Assembly: GCF_011304355.1 (NCBI RefSeq)
Contig: NZ_CP049888.1
Coordinates: forward strand, 930,001 to 994,000
Direction: 5' to 3'
From: Weissella coleopterorum
GTDB taxonomy: Bacteria > Bacillota > Bacilli > Lactobacillales > Lactobacillaceae
DNA length: 64,000 nt
The notes under the pieces were generated by a model. It had not been told where the DNA came from and did no database searches. It saw nothing but the letters and a program-made list of their open reading frames with translations. Shown here piece after piece: positions 18,801-26,946 of this stretch (the stretch's first letter is position 1; every line of letters starts with the position of its first letter). Position numbers and translations under genes: made by a program.

Positions 18801-19472
18801 ATGCCCAAAAAACATCAACAAAATTGGATTAAGTTAGGTAATGTTGCCGATAAAGATACCGAAGCACTGAGTTTTGTAGAACAATGGGTTCAACATAATA
18901 CCGATCTACAAGTTCTAAATCGGTACGAGATTACCAAGAGCGAACTTTTACCACCGAAGCACTCGGCTAAATCAGCGCTAGCCTATGTCGTCCATTGGCG
19001 GAAGGCGCTCCAACAATATAAAGGACGTTGGCAATGGCGCGAAGTGTCAAGTTATGTTTTTATTGAGGTTGGAGCCATTACAGCCGCTCCGGTGGTCAAA
19101 CCCGAGCGAGATGAAAATGAGCCAAAGAAAGAACCTGATTCAGCATTTAGTCCTAAAATTAAAGCAGAAAAAAATGCTGTTAAGAAAAGTAGTCCCGTTC
19201 CTAAGCAAGATGGACGGTCTAAAACCAACCAGCAAAATAAATCAAACACCCATAAATTAAATTCGCCACAACTAAGGTCAAATGTTCATCCGCAAAATGA
19301 GAACCTTGATAAGGCAATGCATAAATCTCAACATCCTAAGAAGTCGATTGATAAGAAGACGAAACCAGTTAAATCGCAACCGCTAATGACCTCGGAACCG
19401 GTAATTCTTCATGGCCTAGAACAAAATAAAACTAAATTATATGTGAGACGGCCCTTATTACGTCAGAAATAA
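18801..19472 (+). CDS. Hypothetical protein with basic, low-complexity tail
   Basis: A 223-residue protein I do not recognise. Residues 1-95 are folded-looking and rich in tryptophan and aromatics (HQQNWIKLGNVADKDTEAL, YVVHWRKALQQYKGRWQWREV). Residues 100-205 are disordered and rich in Lys, Gln, Asn, Pro and Ser; the last 15 residues are basic. GAAAGGAG precedes the ATG. It lies 69 bases after the TPR gene and may be cotranscribed. No TM or signal peptide is evident. Confidence 0.65.
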   Translation: MPKKHQQNWIKLGNVADKDTEALSFVEQWVQHNTDLQVLNRYEITKSELLPPKHSAKSALAYVVHWRKALQQYKGRWQWREVSSYVFIEVGAITAAPVVKPERDENEPKKEPDSAFSPKIKAEKNAVKKSSPVPKQDGRSKTNQQNKSNTHKLNSPQLRSNVHPQNENLDKAMHKSQHPKKSIDKKTKPVKSQPLMTSEPVILHGLEQNKTKLYVRRPLLRQK

Positions 19473-19535
19473 GGAGATAGTACATCATTAATGCCCTAAT
19501 AAGCAAATTAAGTTAACTTAAGCTGACGAAAGCGG

Positions 19536-19564
19536 TTACATTAATGTCCTTTTTTCGGTATAAT
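19536..19564 (+). promoter_or_regulatory. ndk promoter
   Basis: TTACAT (19536-19541), 17-bp spacer, TATAAT (19559-19564), 31 bases before the ndk start. Confidence 0.65.
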
Positions 19565-19595
19565 AGAATTATTCAAAAGGTGGAGGAAAGATAAA

Positions 19596-20021
19596 ATGAC
19601 AGAACGAACATTAGCAATTGTTAAGCCAGATGGGGTTATTCAAAAAAAAGTCGGCGAAATTATTCGACGGATTGAACGAAAAGGTTATGATATTATTGAT
19701 ATCAAAATGATTCAAGCTGACGAAGAATTGTTAAAAGCCCACTATGTTGAATTAGCAGACCGTCCTTTCTTCCCAGGATTAATGCATTATATGATGGAGC
19801 ATCCGGTGGTGGCAATTGTCGTTGAAGGAGATAATGTCGTCAAAGGTTGGCGAACTTTAATGGGGCTTACAAATCCTACTGAAGCTGCTCCTGGGACCAT
19901 TCGTGGTGATTTCGGAAGAGATTGGCCTGGTGATGAAGTTCGTAATGTTGTACATGGGTCTGATTCGCCAGAAAATGCGCAACGAGAAATTGGGTTATGG
20001 TTTCCAGAATTAGCTAAATAA
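19596..20021 (+). CDS. ndk: Nucleoside diphosphate kinase
   Basis: Transfers the gamma-phosphate of ATP to other NDPs through a phosphohistidine. The 141-residue length is normal. It begins TERTLAIVKPDGV and carries the active-site histidine in RNVVHGSDSPENAQREI. The conserved GPTNP-like loop appears as GLTNPTEAAPGTIRGDF. It has its own promoter, a strong GGTGGAGG ribosome site and a terminator, so it is monocistronic. Many lactic acid bacteria lack a recognisable ndk, so its presence may help in classification. Confidence 0.96.
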   Translation: MTERTLAIVKPDGVIQKKVGEIIRRIERKGYDIIDIKMIQADEELLKAHYVELADRPFFPGLMHYMMEHPVVAIVVEGDNVVKGWRTLMGLTNPTEAAPGTIRGDFGRDWPGDEVRNVVHGSDSPENAQREIGLWFPELAK

Positions 20022-20027
20022 AAAATA

Positions 20028-20056
20028 AACGTCTACCGCTAAGGTGGACGTTTTTC
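20028..20056 (+). terminator. Terminator after ndk
   Basis: AACGTCTACC and GGTGGACGTT with a GCTAA loop, then a T run. Confidence 0.85.
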
Positions 20057-20136
20057 ATTTGAATCACCTCATCATCCAATTAGAGGTCTAAAATTATGCT
20101 AGAATAATAGTATTATATTTTTCAGGAGAATTAAAA

Positions 20137-20856
20137 ATGGATGCCATTAATTTGTCAAAACGATTAGCGTGTGTCGCTAAGTTTATTCCAAAAGGGGCTC
20201 GCTTAGCTGATATTGGCTCAGACCATGCCTACTTACCTGCGCATCTCTTACTAAATCAAAAAATAGATTTTGCGATTGCTGGAGAAGTAGCGCTTGGGCC
20301 ACTGCAAAATGCTCAAGCGGAGATTAAAAATGCGGAATTGACCAAGCAATTAGAGCCACGTTTGGGTGATGGATTTGCCGTGATCAAACCAAATGACCAC
20401 ATTGATACAGTTGTGATTGCCGGGATGGGTGGGCAATTGATTCAAAAAATATTAGCAGAGGGTCATCGCGAACATCATCAATACGAAAAACTAATTTTGC
20501 AACCCAATACCGATACTGCAATGGTACGAACTTGGTTACAAAATAATCAGTATGCACTCGTCGATGAAACGATGCTTTTTGATGATGGGCACTACTACGA
20601 AGTTTTAGTTGCGCAGCCTGGTATCACGTCTTTTACAGAGCAACAAATTACATTTGGACCATTTAATTTACAGCACCAAACCCTAACTTGGAAACAGAGG
20701 TGGCAGTCAGAATTGAACCGGTTAAATCAATTATTAATAACCTTATTTCAAGCCAAACAAGGTAATTCAATTGCATATCAAGAATATCAAAATCAAGCCC
20801 AACAAATTAAGGAGGTATTAGGAAATGCAAGCGAAAAAACTAATTCAAGCGATTGA
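20137..20856 (+). CDS. trmK: tRNA (adenine22-N1)-methyltransferase
   Basis: Methylates N1 of A22 in tRNA using S-adenosylmethionine. The 239-residue protein has the SAM-binding motif ADIGSDHAYLP near residue 24, a GEVALGPLQNAQ motif and the NPPY-like position VVIAGMGGQLI typical of TrmK/COG2384, with a helical C-terminal domain. The stop overlaps the Nif3-like gene by 32 bases, the gene order usually found in Firmicutes (trmK-nif3). Confidence 0.9.
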   Translation: MDAINLSKRLACVAKFIPKGARLADIGSDHAYLPAHLLLNQKIDFAIAGEVALGPLQNAQAEIKNAELTKQLEPRLGDGFAVIKPNDHIDTVVIAGMGGQLIQKILAEGHREHHQYEKLILQPNTDTAMVRTWLQNNQYALVDETMLFDDGHYYEVLVAQPGITSFTEQQITFGPFNLQHQTLTWKQRWQSELNRLNQLLITLFQAKQGNSIAYQEYQNQAQQIKEVLGNASEKTNSSD

Positions 20857-21625
20857 GAATCTTGCACCAATTAATTTAGCCTGGGAACGTGATAATGTCG
20901 GTTTGCAGGTGGGGCATGCCAATCAAGAAATCACAAGGGTCATGACTACCTTAGACGTTCGCCCTGAGGTTGTTACTGAAGCCATTGAACATCACGTTGA
21001 TTTTATTTTTTCTCATCATCCCATTATGTTTCACCCTGCTAAAAATTTAGATTTAAGTGATCCACAAAATAAAATGTATGCTGATTTATTAAAAAATAAT
21101 ATAACGGTTTATAGTGCCCATACGAATTTAGATGCAGCTCAAAATGGGATGAATGATTGGTTGGCGCAGGCGCTAGGATTATCGAACCTGCAACCACTAT
21201 TACCAAATTCTGTTAATCCACAAAGCGGGTTAGGTCGCATTGGCGACTTGGCAGAACCGATTAGTATTCAAAAATATGCTGAATTCATTCGTGATTTATT
21301 TAAAGTTAAAGTCGTCCGAGTGATTGCCAATGATTTAAATCGAACAATTCAAAAAATTGCCGTCATTGGTGGCGATGGAGGTTCGGAATATATAACGGCT
21401 CAGCAAATGGGCGCGGAAGCTTTAATTACGGCCGACTTATATTATCATACGGGTCATGACGTTTTAGCACATGACTTTGTAGTAATTGATCCGGATCACC
21501 ATATGGAAGCTATCGTGAAGGATCAAATGACCCAACAAATTAAAAAATGGCAACAAACCTATTCTTGGGATTTAATTGAAGTTTTTAGCTCTAAGGTCAA
21601 TACAGATCCATACACTTATATTTAA
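20825..21625 (+). CDS. Nif3-like dinuclear metal-binding protein (YqfO)
   Basis: A 266-residue NIF3/GTP cyclohydrolase I type 2-like protein. Metal-ligand motifs are visible: SHHPIMFHP near residue 60, SAHTNLDAAQNGMNDWLA near 100, and the late DLYYHTGHDVLAH. This is the short form without the inserted PII-like domain of Bacillus YqfO (about 370 residues). Its cellular role is not settled. It starts inside trmK with an AAGGAGG ribosome site at about 20810. Confidence 0.88.
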   Translation: MQAKKLIQAIENLAPINLAWERDNVGLQVGHANQEITRVMTTLDVRPEVVTEAIEHHVDFIFSHHPIMFHPAKNLDLSDPQNKMYADLLKNNITVYSAHTNLDAAQNGMNDWLAQALGLSNLQPLLPNSVNPQSGLGRIGDLAEPISIQKYAEFIRDLFKVKVVRVIANDLNRTIQKIAVIGGDGGSEYITAQQMGAEALITADLYYHTGHDVLAHDFVVIDPDHHMEAIVKDQMTQQIKKWQQTYSWDLIEVFSSKVNTDPYTYI

Positions 21626-21644
21626 TTTTTTGGGAGGCCTGAAA

Positions 21645-22892
21645 ATGGTAAAGGTACAACATTCAGAATTACTAGATCGTTTCTTGAAGTATGTTCGAAT
21701 GGATACTCGTTCTAATGAAGCATCAACAACGGTTCCTTCAGATTCGAAAGAAGTCGATTTTATAGCCAATTTAGCGAATGAATTAGAAGCGATTGGTGTG
21801 CAAAATATTAGAACGATGGCAGATGGATATCTTTTTGCTGAAATTCCTAGTAACTTAAATATTGCTGTTCCAGTGATTGGTTTTATTGCTCATGTCGATA
21901 CCGCCGACTTTCCGTCTGAACGGGTGAATCCTCAAATCGTCGAAAATTATGATGGTCATTCCGTAATTCAATTGAATCCAGATTACCAATTAGATCCGAA
22001 ACAATTTCCAAATCTAACGCATTATCAGGGCGACACCTTAATCACAACTGATGGAACGACATTATTAGGTGCTGATGACAAAGCTGGAGTAGCAGAAATT
22101 ATGAACATGGCACAGTTTCTAGTACAACATCCAGCGGTGGAACACGGTAAAATTATGCTGGCTTTTGGCCCAGATGAGGAAATTGGCACTGGTGCGGACC
22201 ATTTCGATGTCGATAATTTCAATGCTGATTTTGCTTATACTGTGGATGGGGGACCACTAGGGGAACTTGAATGGGAAACCTTTTCGGCCGCTATGGCAAC
22301 CGTGAAGATCCAAGGATTAAATGTTCATCCTGGTTCAGCTAAGGATACAATGGTAAATGCCTTACAAGTCGCGATGGATTATCACGCGCAATTGCCTGAG
22401 CATGATCGTCCTGAACATACTACCCGGCGTGAGGGTTTCTGGCATCTAATTAAATTGACGGGAACCCCCGAACAAGCCCAGATGCAATATTTAGTTCGTG
22501 ACCATGATCGCAATCAATTTGAACTACGTAAGCAAAAACTACATACGATTGCTGAGCAAATGAATCATATTTTTAAGACTTCACGAATTCAGATAACGTC
22601 AAAAGACGAATACTATAATATGGGTGAAATCTTAAAGGATAATATGTATCCGGTTGAATTGGCTTCGGCAGCATTAAAATCATTAGCAATCGAACCCAAG
22701 ATTGAACCTATTCGGGGTGGTACGGATGGCTCAAAAATTACTTTTCTAGGGTTACCAACGCCCAATTTATTTGCCGGCGGTGAGAATATGCATGGACGTT
22801 ATGAATATATATCATTACAAGTCATGCAAAAAGCGGTTGATACTTTATTGAAAATCTCTGAATTAAATGTTTTACAGACAAGGGAGAAGTGA
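21645..22892 (+). CDS. pepT: Peptidase T (tripeptidase)
   Basis: Cytosolic aminotripeptidase that releases the N-terminal residue of tripeptides. The 415-residue M20B metallopeptidase has the zinc motifs IAHVDTADF, GADDKAGVAEIM and GPDEEIGTGADHFD, and a late PIRGGTDGSKITFLGLPTPNLFAGG. I start it at ATG 21645, after GGGAGG at about 21631; the longer in-frame ORF from 21576 would run into the Nif3-like gene. It supports peptide nutrition in an auxotrophic lactic acid bacterium. Confidence 0.95.
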   Translation: MVKVQHSELLDRFLKYVRMDTRSNEASTTVPSDSKEVDFIANLANELEAIGVQNIRTMADGYLFAEIPSNLNIAVPVIGFIAHVDTADFPSERVNPQIVENYDGHSVIQLNPDYQLDPKQFPNLTHYQGDTLITTDGTTLLGADDKAGVAEIMNMAQFLVQHPAVEHGKIMLAFGPDEEIGTGADHFDVDNFNADFAYTVDGGPLGELEWETFSAAMATVKIQGLNVHPGSAKDTMVNALQVAMDYHAQLPEHDRPEHTTRREGFWHLIKLTGTPEQAQMQYLVRDHDRNQFELRKQKLHTIAEQMNHIFKTSRIQITSKDEYYNMGEILKDNMYPVELASAALKSLAIEPKIEPIRGGTDGSKITFLGLPTPNLFAGGENMHGRYEYISLQVMQKAVDTLLKISELNVLQTREK

Positions 22893-22899
22893 ACACCTT

Positions 22900-23538
22900 A
22901 TGAATCAAGGATGGTGGCAAAATAAATACGTTTGGGCGCTTGGACTCTTTGGTGGACTTTTAAATCTCATCCAACCGATTATCGGGGTTTTGATTTGGCC
23001 TTTTTATCAACCGAATACCCACATTTTGGCAATCTTAGTTGCAAGCGATCAGCCAAAACGAATGATTTTTACCGGTTTAAACATTTGTATAACAATCGCA
23101 TTATTAATTTTTAGTTGGGCTTTAGTCCAATATTATCGTAAAAGAAACGAAACATTGATTCAGCAGAAACTACAACAATTCATCATTGCATTCACATTAT
23201 TGCAAATAATTCGTTGGGAAATCCCAATTTTACACTTAGCTGATATCAGCCAAGCTACTAATCTATATATTGGTTATTTATTACTTGTTGGCTTAATAAT
23301 TTTTGGAATGGCGTGGCTTTATTGGCAAATTGGTCAAAGTTTCCAAGCCATTGGACAAACTTCATTTGCTAATTTATGGCAACTGTCAGGCGCCTTAATG
23401 ATGATTTTTGAATTTAGCTTAATTATTACTCAAGTCATTGGTTGGCCTTTAGCTGGTATATTCGATCAACTGATCAACTTCATTCTGGTTTACCCTATAA
23501 TGTTTAATAGTTGGCACTTTACGAAGGCCGCGCGCTAA
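22900..23538 (+). CDS. Multi-pass membrane protein of unknown function
   Basis: A 212-residue hydrophobic protein with about five or six TM segments (about 9-28, 53-72, 84-100, 115-140, 160-185, 190-205). ATG 22900 follows AGGGAG at 22881-22886. It lies 7 bases after pepT and is probably cotranscribed. No family motif is recognised. Confidence 0.65.
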   Translation: MNQGWWQNKYVWALGLFGGLLNLIQPIIGVLIWPFYQPNTHILAILVASDQPKRMIFTGLNICITIALLIFSWALVQYYRKRNETLIQQKLQQFIIAFTLLQIIRWEIPILHLADISQATNLYIGYLLLVGLIIFGMAWLYWQIGQSFQAIGQTSFANLWQLSGALMMIFEFSLIITQVIGWPLAGIFDQLINFILVYPIMFNSWHFTKAAR

Positions 23539-23609
23539 ATATCAAATTTAATTGAGATCAAATTCAACACTAAAACAACTAATTTTGATCTGAAAATTAA
23601 ACAGATTTG

Positions 23610-23652
23610 CCCTAAAATATATGTAAAGTAATTTTACTTTACACAATTAGGG
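23610..23652. repeat. Nested inverted repeat upstream of rpmG-rpsN
   Basis: An inner inverted repeat GTAAAGTA (23623-23630) / TACTTTAC (23635-23642) lies inside an outer pair CCCTAA (23610-23615) / TTAGGG (23647-23652). It sits just upstream of the TTGCAA -35. It is a good candidate operator. Zinc-independent L33/S14 genes are normally controlled by Zur or AdcR, but the inner box is not the published Bacillus Zur or streptococcal AdcR consensus. Confidence 0.6.
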
Positions 23653-23660
23653 TAAAAGCC

Positions 23661-23689
23661 TTGCAATTTATCCCAAAGGCGTGTAATAT
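23661..23689 (+). promoter_or_regulatory. rpmG-rpsN promoter
   Basis: TTGCAA (23661-23666), 17-bp spacer, TAATAT (23684-23689). This predicts an untranslated leader of about 120 bases before rpmG. Confidence 0.6.
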
Positions 23690-23711
23690 TATTATTTGTA
23701 ATTTACTAGCT

Positions 23712-23792
23712 ATTGTGTACGACGCAAGCTTGGGGTTTAGCCCAATGCAGCTAAACCTGTCGTTTACATTAGTGGGTGGTGGCAACCCCCAA
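23712..23792 (+). ncRNA. Structured 5' leader of rpmG-rpsN (candidate)
   Basis: The leader can fold into a long hairpin. The base is TGTGTACGAC / GTCGTTTACA (about 23714-23723 with 23759-23768, two mismatches). The top stem is a perfect GGTTTAGC (23734-23741) / GCTAAACC (23750-23757). A smaller GC-rich hairpin GGGT...ACCC (23774-23788) follows, 15 bases before the ribosome site AAGGAG (23804-23809). No T-run follows, so control, if any, would be on translation or mRNA stability. I do not match it to a known riboswitch class. Confidence 0.4.
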
Positions 23793-23817
23793 ATACATTA
23801 ATTCAAGGAGTATGTTA

Positions 23818-23967
23818 ATGCGCATTAACATTTTGTTAGAAGCCGCCGAAACAGGTGAGCGTATCTATCTAACTTCTAAGAATCGTCGTAACACGCCCGA
23901 TCGTTTGGAGTTAAAGAAGTATTCTCCAAAGTTGCGCAAAGTTACCACATTCAAGGAGGTTAAGTAA
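23818..23967 (+). CDS. rpmG: Ribosomal protein bL33, zinc-independent form
   Basis: A 49-residue 50S protein. The body [28 protein letters not shown] is typical L33, but all four zinc-ligand cysteines of the C+ form are missing. It is thus the C- paralog, which replaces the zinc form under zinc limitation in Firmicutes. ATG 23818 is chosen over upstream in-frame starts because AAGGAG lies nine bases before it and the mature start MRINI is conserved. It is followed by rpsN two bases later. Confidence 0.93.
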   Translation: MRINILLEAAETGERIYLTSKNRRNTPDRLELKKYSPKLRKVTTFKEVK

Positions 23968-23969
23968 TC

Positions 23970-24239
23970 ATGGCTAAGAAGTCTAAGATCGCTAAGGCTA
24001 AGAAAATTGAAGCAACTGTTGAGAAGTACGCTGCAAAGCGCGCTGAATTAAAAGCTGCTGGAGACTATATTGGACTTTCAAAGTTGCCTCGTAATGCATC
24101 CCCTGTTCGGATGCACAACCGGGACCAACTTGACGGACGTCCTCATGCATACATGCGTGAGTTCGGAATGTCACGTTTGAATTTCCGTCAACTTGCACAC
24201 AAGGGATTGATTCCTGGTGTCAAGAAAGCTTCTTGGTAA
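23970..24239 (+). CDS. rpsN: Ribosomal protein uS14, zinc-independent long form
   Basis: An 89-residue 30S protein of the long, cysteine-free S14 type ([23 protein letters not shown]... ending [11 protein letters not shown]). The zinc form is about 61 residues with CxxC pairs. It pairs with the cysteine-free L33 in one operon, the classic zinc-sparing set. AAGGAGG precedes the ATG. Confidence 0.95.
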   Translation: MAKKSKIAKAKKIEATVEKYAAKRAELKAAGDYIGLSKLPRNASPVRMHNRDQLDGRPHAYMREFGMSRLNFRQLAHKGLIPGVKKASW

Positions 24240-24261
24240 GTTTTACTTATCAAAGGCAAAC

Positions 24262-24297
24262 GAATAACCGTAACTCTATGAGTTGCGGTTATTTTTT
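24262..24297 (+). terminator. Terminator after rpsN
   Basis: AATAACCGTAACTC and GAGTTGCGGTTATT with a three-base loop, then a T run. Confidence 0.9.
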
Positions 24298-24500
24298 ATT
24301 ATCATCATATTTATCCATACCAATTTTTATACCTTTATCTTTATGTTAAAAATATTCACAAATTAAAACACCAAATGAAAAATAAAAACATAGTTTAAAT
24401 ATCAATTTATATTCATAAATATATTTTTATTTTTCACAAACTTGCGGTATAATACAAGTTATTATCTACCTATACCAATTTGAAAAAAGAGGATTATATA

Positions 24501-25112
24501 ATGGTTAAAAAACCTAAATTATTTTTAGATATGGACAATACGTTGGTGGATACTTTACCCATTTTAACAGCGGCGACTGAACAGGCCATTGAAATGGGCT
24601 TAGAGAAGCCCGATCAAATTCCAGATATATTTCGGCATCTCAAGCCATTACCTGGGGCTTTGAATGGTATCAAAACTTTGTCTAAATACTATGATTTATA
24701 TATCTTATCAACAGCACCGTGGTTTAATGCAAGCTCATGGTCAAATAAAATGGAATGGTTGAATGAATACTTTGGCAACGATGCACAGAGTCCGTTCTAT
24801 AAGCACGTCATTATGACACACGATAAAGGTCTTGCTAGAGCGGAAGGTGGCATCTTAATCGACGATCGTCCTTATCATGGTGCCGCGAAATGGGATGATG
24901 CATCCAGCGGAACGGCTTGGATTCAATATGATTATAATAAACAGATGAACTGGACAGCAGACAATGGTTTAATGCAACTATTAATTCAAACGGCACAAAT
25001 TTATCAAGTGCAGAGTTTATCTGAACGAGAAGCCTTAATCAAAGCAAGCCAAGCCATGAATTTATCATTTCATGGATCGCTCGAACATTTTGAAAAAGCA
25101 AACTGGGAATAG
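24501..25112 (+). CDS. 5'(3')-deoxyribonucleotidase-like HAD hydrolase (NT5C)
   Basis: A 203-residue HAD-superfamily protein. Motif I is FLDMDNTLVDTLP (nucleophile Asp plus acid Asp), motif II STAPW and motif IV ILIDDRPYHG, matching the cytosolic 5' nucleotidase (NT5C) family that dephosphorylates pyrimidine (deoxy)nucleoside monophosphates. ATG 24501 follows AGAGGA. An upstream TATAAT lies in the 200-base AT-rich intergenic stretch. The fba gene starts 19 bases after its stop, so the two are likely cotranscribed. Confidence 0.8.
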   Translation: MVKKPKLFLDMDNTLVDTLPILTAATEQAIEMGLEKPDQIPDIFRHLKPLPGALNGIKTLSKYYDLYILSTAPWFNASSWSNKMEWLNEYFGNDAQSPFYKHVIMTHDKGLARAEGGILIDDRPYHGAAKWDDASSGTAWIQYDYNKQMNWTADNGLMQLLIQTAQIYQVQSLSEREALIKASQAMNLSFHGSLEHFEKANWE

Positions 25113-25131
25113 TTTAAAAGAGGAAAAAATT

Positions 25132-26013
25132 ATGACAATTACTAACGCAAAACAAATGATCCAAAACGCTCGTGAACAACAATATGCCATTAGTGCATTT
25201 AATACTAATAACTTGGAATGGACTCAAGCCATTCTTCGAGTAGCTAAAGTACGCCAAGCACCTACTTTAATGGCGATCTCAATGGGTGCTGTTAAGTACA
25301 TGGGCGGTTTTAAGGTTGTTGCTGAATTAGTACGGAATCTAGATGAAGCCATGGAAGTAGATGTGCCAATTGCGATCCATCTTGATCATGGTACCTACGA
25401 AGGGGCTAAGGCAGCCATTGCCGCTGGTTTTACTTCGGTAATGTTTGATGGTTCTGATTTACCATTGGATGAAAATCTTAAAAAGACGGCTGAAATCGTT
25501 GATTTGGCCAAGCAAGCGGATGTTTCAGTTGAAGCGGAAGTCGGATCAATTGGTGGTGAAGAAGATGGCGTTGTTGGTGACGGTGAAATTGCACCGATTG
25601 CTGATGCTATCCAAATGGCCGAAACAGGAATTGACTTCTTAGCCGCTGGAATTGGTAATATTCATGGTCAATATCCCGCAAATTGGAATGGTCTCCATTT
25701 AGATCATTTAGCTGAGTTATCAGCTGCCGTTTCTAATGCCGTTAATAAACCGATGCCCATTGTTTTACATGGTGGTTCTGGTATTCCAGATGATCAAATT
25801 AAACAAGCGATCCAATTAGGTGTGGCTAAAGTAAACGTCAATACTGAAGCCCAACTAGCTTTCCATCAAGGGATTCGGGATTATGTTCTTTCAAATCAAG
25901 ACTTAGAAGGTAAGAATTATGATCCTCGTAAGTTTTTGAAGCCAGGGTTTTCAGCTATTGAAAAGGCCCTCAATGAACGAATTGATGTTTTTAATAGTGC
26001 AGATCAGGCTTAA
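25132..26013 (+). CDS. fba: Class II fructose-bisphosphate aldolase
   Basis: A 293-residue zinc aldolase that cleaves fructose-1,6-bisphosphate (or a ketose relative). Zinc ligands are seen in IHLDHGTYEGAKAAI and in IHGQYP and VLHGGSGIP. The substrate loop NVNTEAQLAF and the motif VEAEVGSIGGEED are typical of the Fba/GatY/KbaY type. ATG 25132 follows AGAGGAAAA; the longer frame from 25072 overlaps the nucleotidase. The family also includes tagatose-bisphosphate aldolases, but no galactitol genes are nearby. A terminator follows. Confidence 0.9.
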   Translation: MTITNAKQMIQNAREQQYAISAFNTNNLEWTQAILRVAKVRQAPTLMAISMGAVKYMGGFKVVAELVRNLDEAMEVDVPIAIHLDHGTYEGAKAAIAAGFTSVMFDGSDLPLDENLKKTAEIVDLAKQADVSVEAEVGSIGGEEDGVVGDGEIAPIADAIQMAETGIDFLAAGIGNIHGQYPANWNGLHLDHLAELSAAVSNAVNKPMPIVLHGGSGIPDDQIKQAIQLGVAKVNVNTEAQLAFHQGIRDYVLSNQDLEGKNYDPRKFLKPGFSAIEKALNERIDVFNSADQA

Positions 26014-26066
26014 TCTAGTTGCCTATTCTGAAAAGATTAGATAACATACTATTAAATTTGTAGAAT

Positions 26067-26101
26067 GAGCTGGGACAATTAATTTGTCCTAGCTTTTTTT
26101 T
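26067..26101 (+). terminator. Terminator after fba
   Basis: AGCTGGGACAA and TTTGTCCTAGCT with a TTAA loop, then seven to eight T. Confidence 0.9.
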
Positions 26102-26190
26102 GTTCATTTTAACCATCATTGCAAAATAAGCTCAAAAAACATTAATTTAATTTGACTAATGATTAAAACGGAGTAGAATGAATCGATGTA

Positions 26191-26208
26191 AGTAAGTGAT
26201 CACTTACT
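26191..26208. promoter_or_regulatory. Palindromic operator of the TetR-ABC operon
   Basis: AGTAAGTGATCACTTACT is a perfect 18-bp palindrome 22 bases before the ATPase start. It is the natural binding site for the TetR-family repressor encoded third in the operon. Confidence 0.75.
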
Positions 26209-26229
26209 CGATAGAAAAGGGAGAATATT

Positions 26230-26946
26230 ATGAGTACAGAAATTATTGAATTAACTGATGTTCGTAAAACATATGGCACTCAAGTCGTTTTAGATGATGT
26301 TTCCTTTGCAGTAAATTCTGGTGAAATTGTTGGGTTAATTGGTCCCTCTGGGGCAGGTAAATCAACCATTATTAAAATCGCCTTAGGGATGGAAGTCGTC
26401 GATGAAGGTCACGCCACTGTTTTTAATAAGATCATGCCACAACGTCAAATTCTAGGTGAGTTGGGGTATATGGCTCAATCCGATGCATTATATGAACAAT
26501 TAAGTGGTCGAGAAAATTTACAGTTTTTTGCTGAGATGCGCGGTGTTAAAAATATTTCCAATGAAATTGATCGAGTTGCGAAAATTGTTGATTTAACATC
26601 TAATTTAGATAAATATACTTCTGGATATTCCGGCGGAATGAAGCGTCGGTTATCATTGGCAATCGCCTTTTTAGGAAATCCTAAACTATTGATATTGGAT
26701 GAACCAACGGTTGGAATTGACCCATCATTACGGCGACAAATTTGGCATGAACTACAAGAGATGCGAGATCATGGGCATACTATTCTGGTAACAACTCACG
26801 TCATGGATGAAGCCGAATTAGTGGATCGGGTAGCTTTATTACTTGGCGGTAGGTTAATTGCTAATGATAGCCCTAAGGCTTTGGAAGATGCTTATCATGT
26901 TGATTCAATTGAGGAAGTCTTTTTGATGGCAGAGGAGAAAAAATAA
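26230..26946 (+). CDS. ABC exporter ATP-binding protein
   Basis: A 238-residue nucleotide-binding protein with Walker A GPSGAGKST, signature YSGGMKRRLS, Walker B LLILDEPTVGIDP and switch His in TTHVMDEAE. It is the DrrA/YadG type that drives ABC-2 permeases. Its stop overlaps the permease start by one base. The palindromic operator and downstream TetR gene suggest an inducible drug or toxic-compound exporter. Confidence 0.88.
   Translation: MSTEIIELTDVRKTYGTQVVLDDVSFAVNSGEIVGLIGPSGAGKSTIIKIALGMEVVDEGHATVFNKIMPQRQILGELGYMAQSDALYEQLSGRENLQFFAEMRGVKNISNEIDRVAKIVDLTSNLDKYTSGYSGGMKRRLSLAIAFLGNPKLLILDEPTVGIDPSLRRQIWHELQEMRDHGHTILVTTHVMDEAELVDRVALLLGGRLIANDSPKALEDAYHVDSIEEVFLMAEEKK

Noticed and set aside
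23770..23792. GGGTGGTGGCAACC considered as a T-box antiterminator
   Set aside because: It lacks the full AGGGTGGNACCGCG element, a terminator and a specifier stem; the genes are ribosomal proteins, not tRNA-linked.
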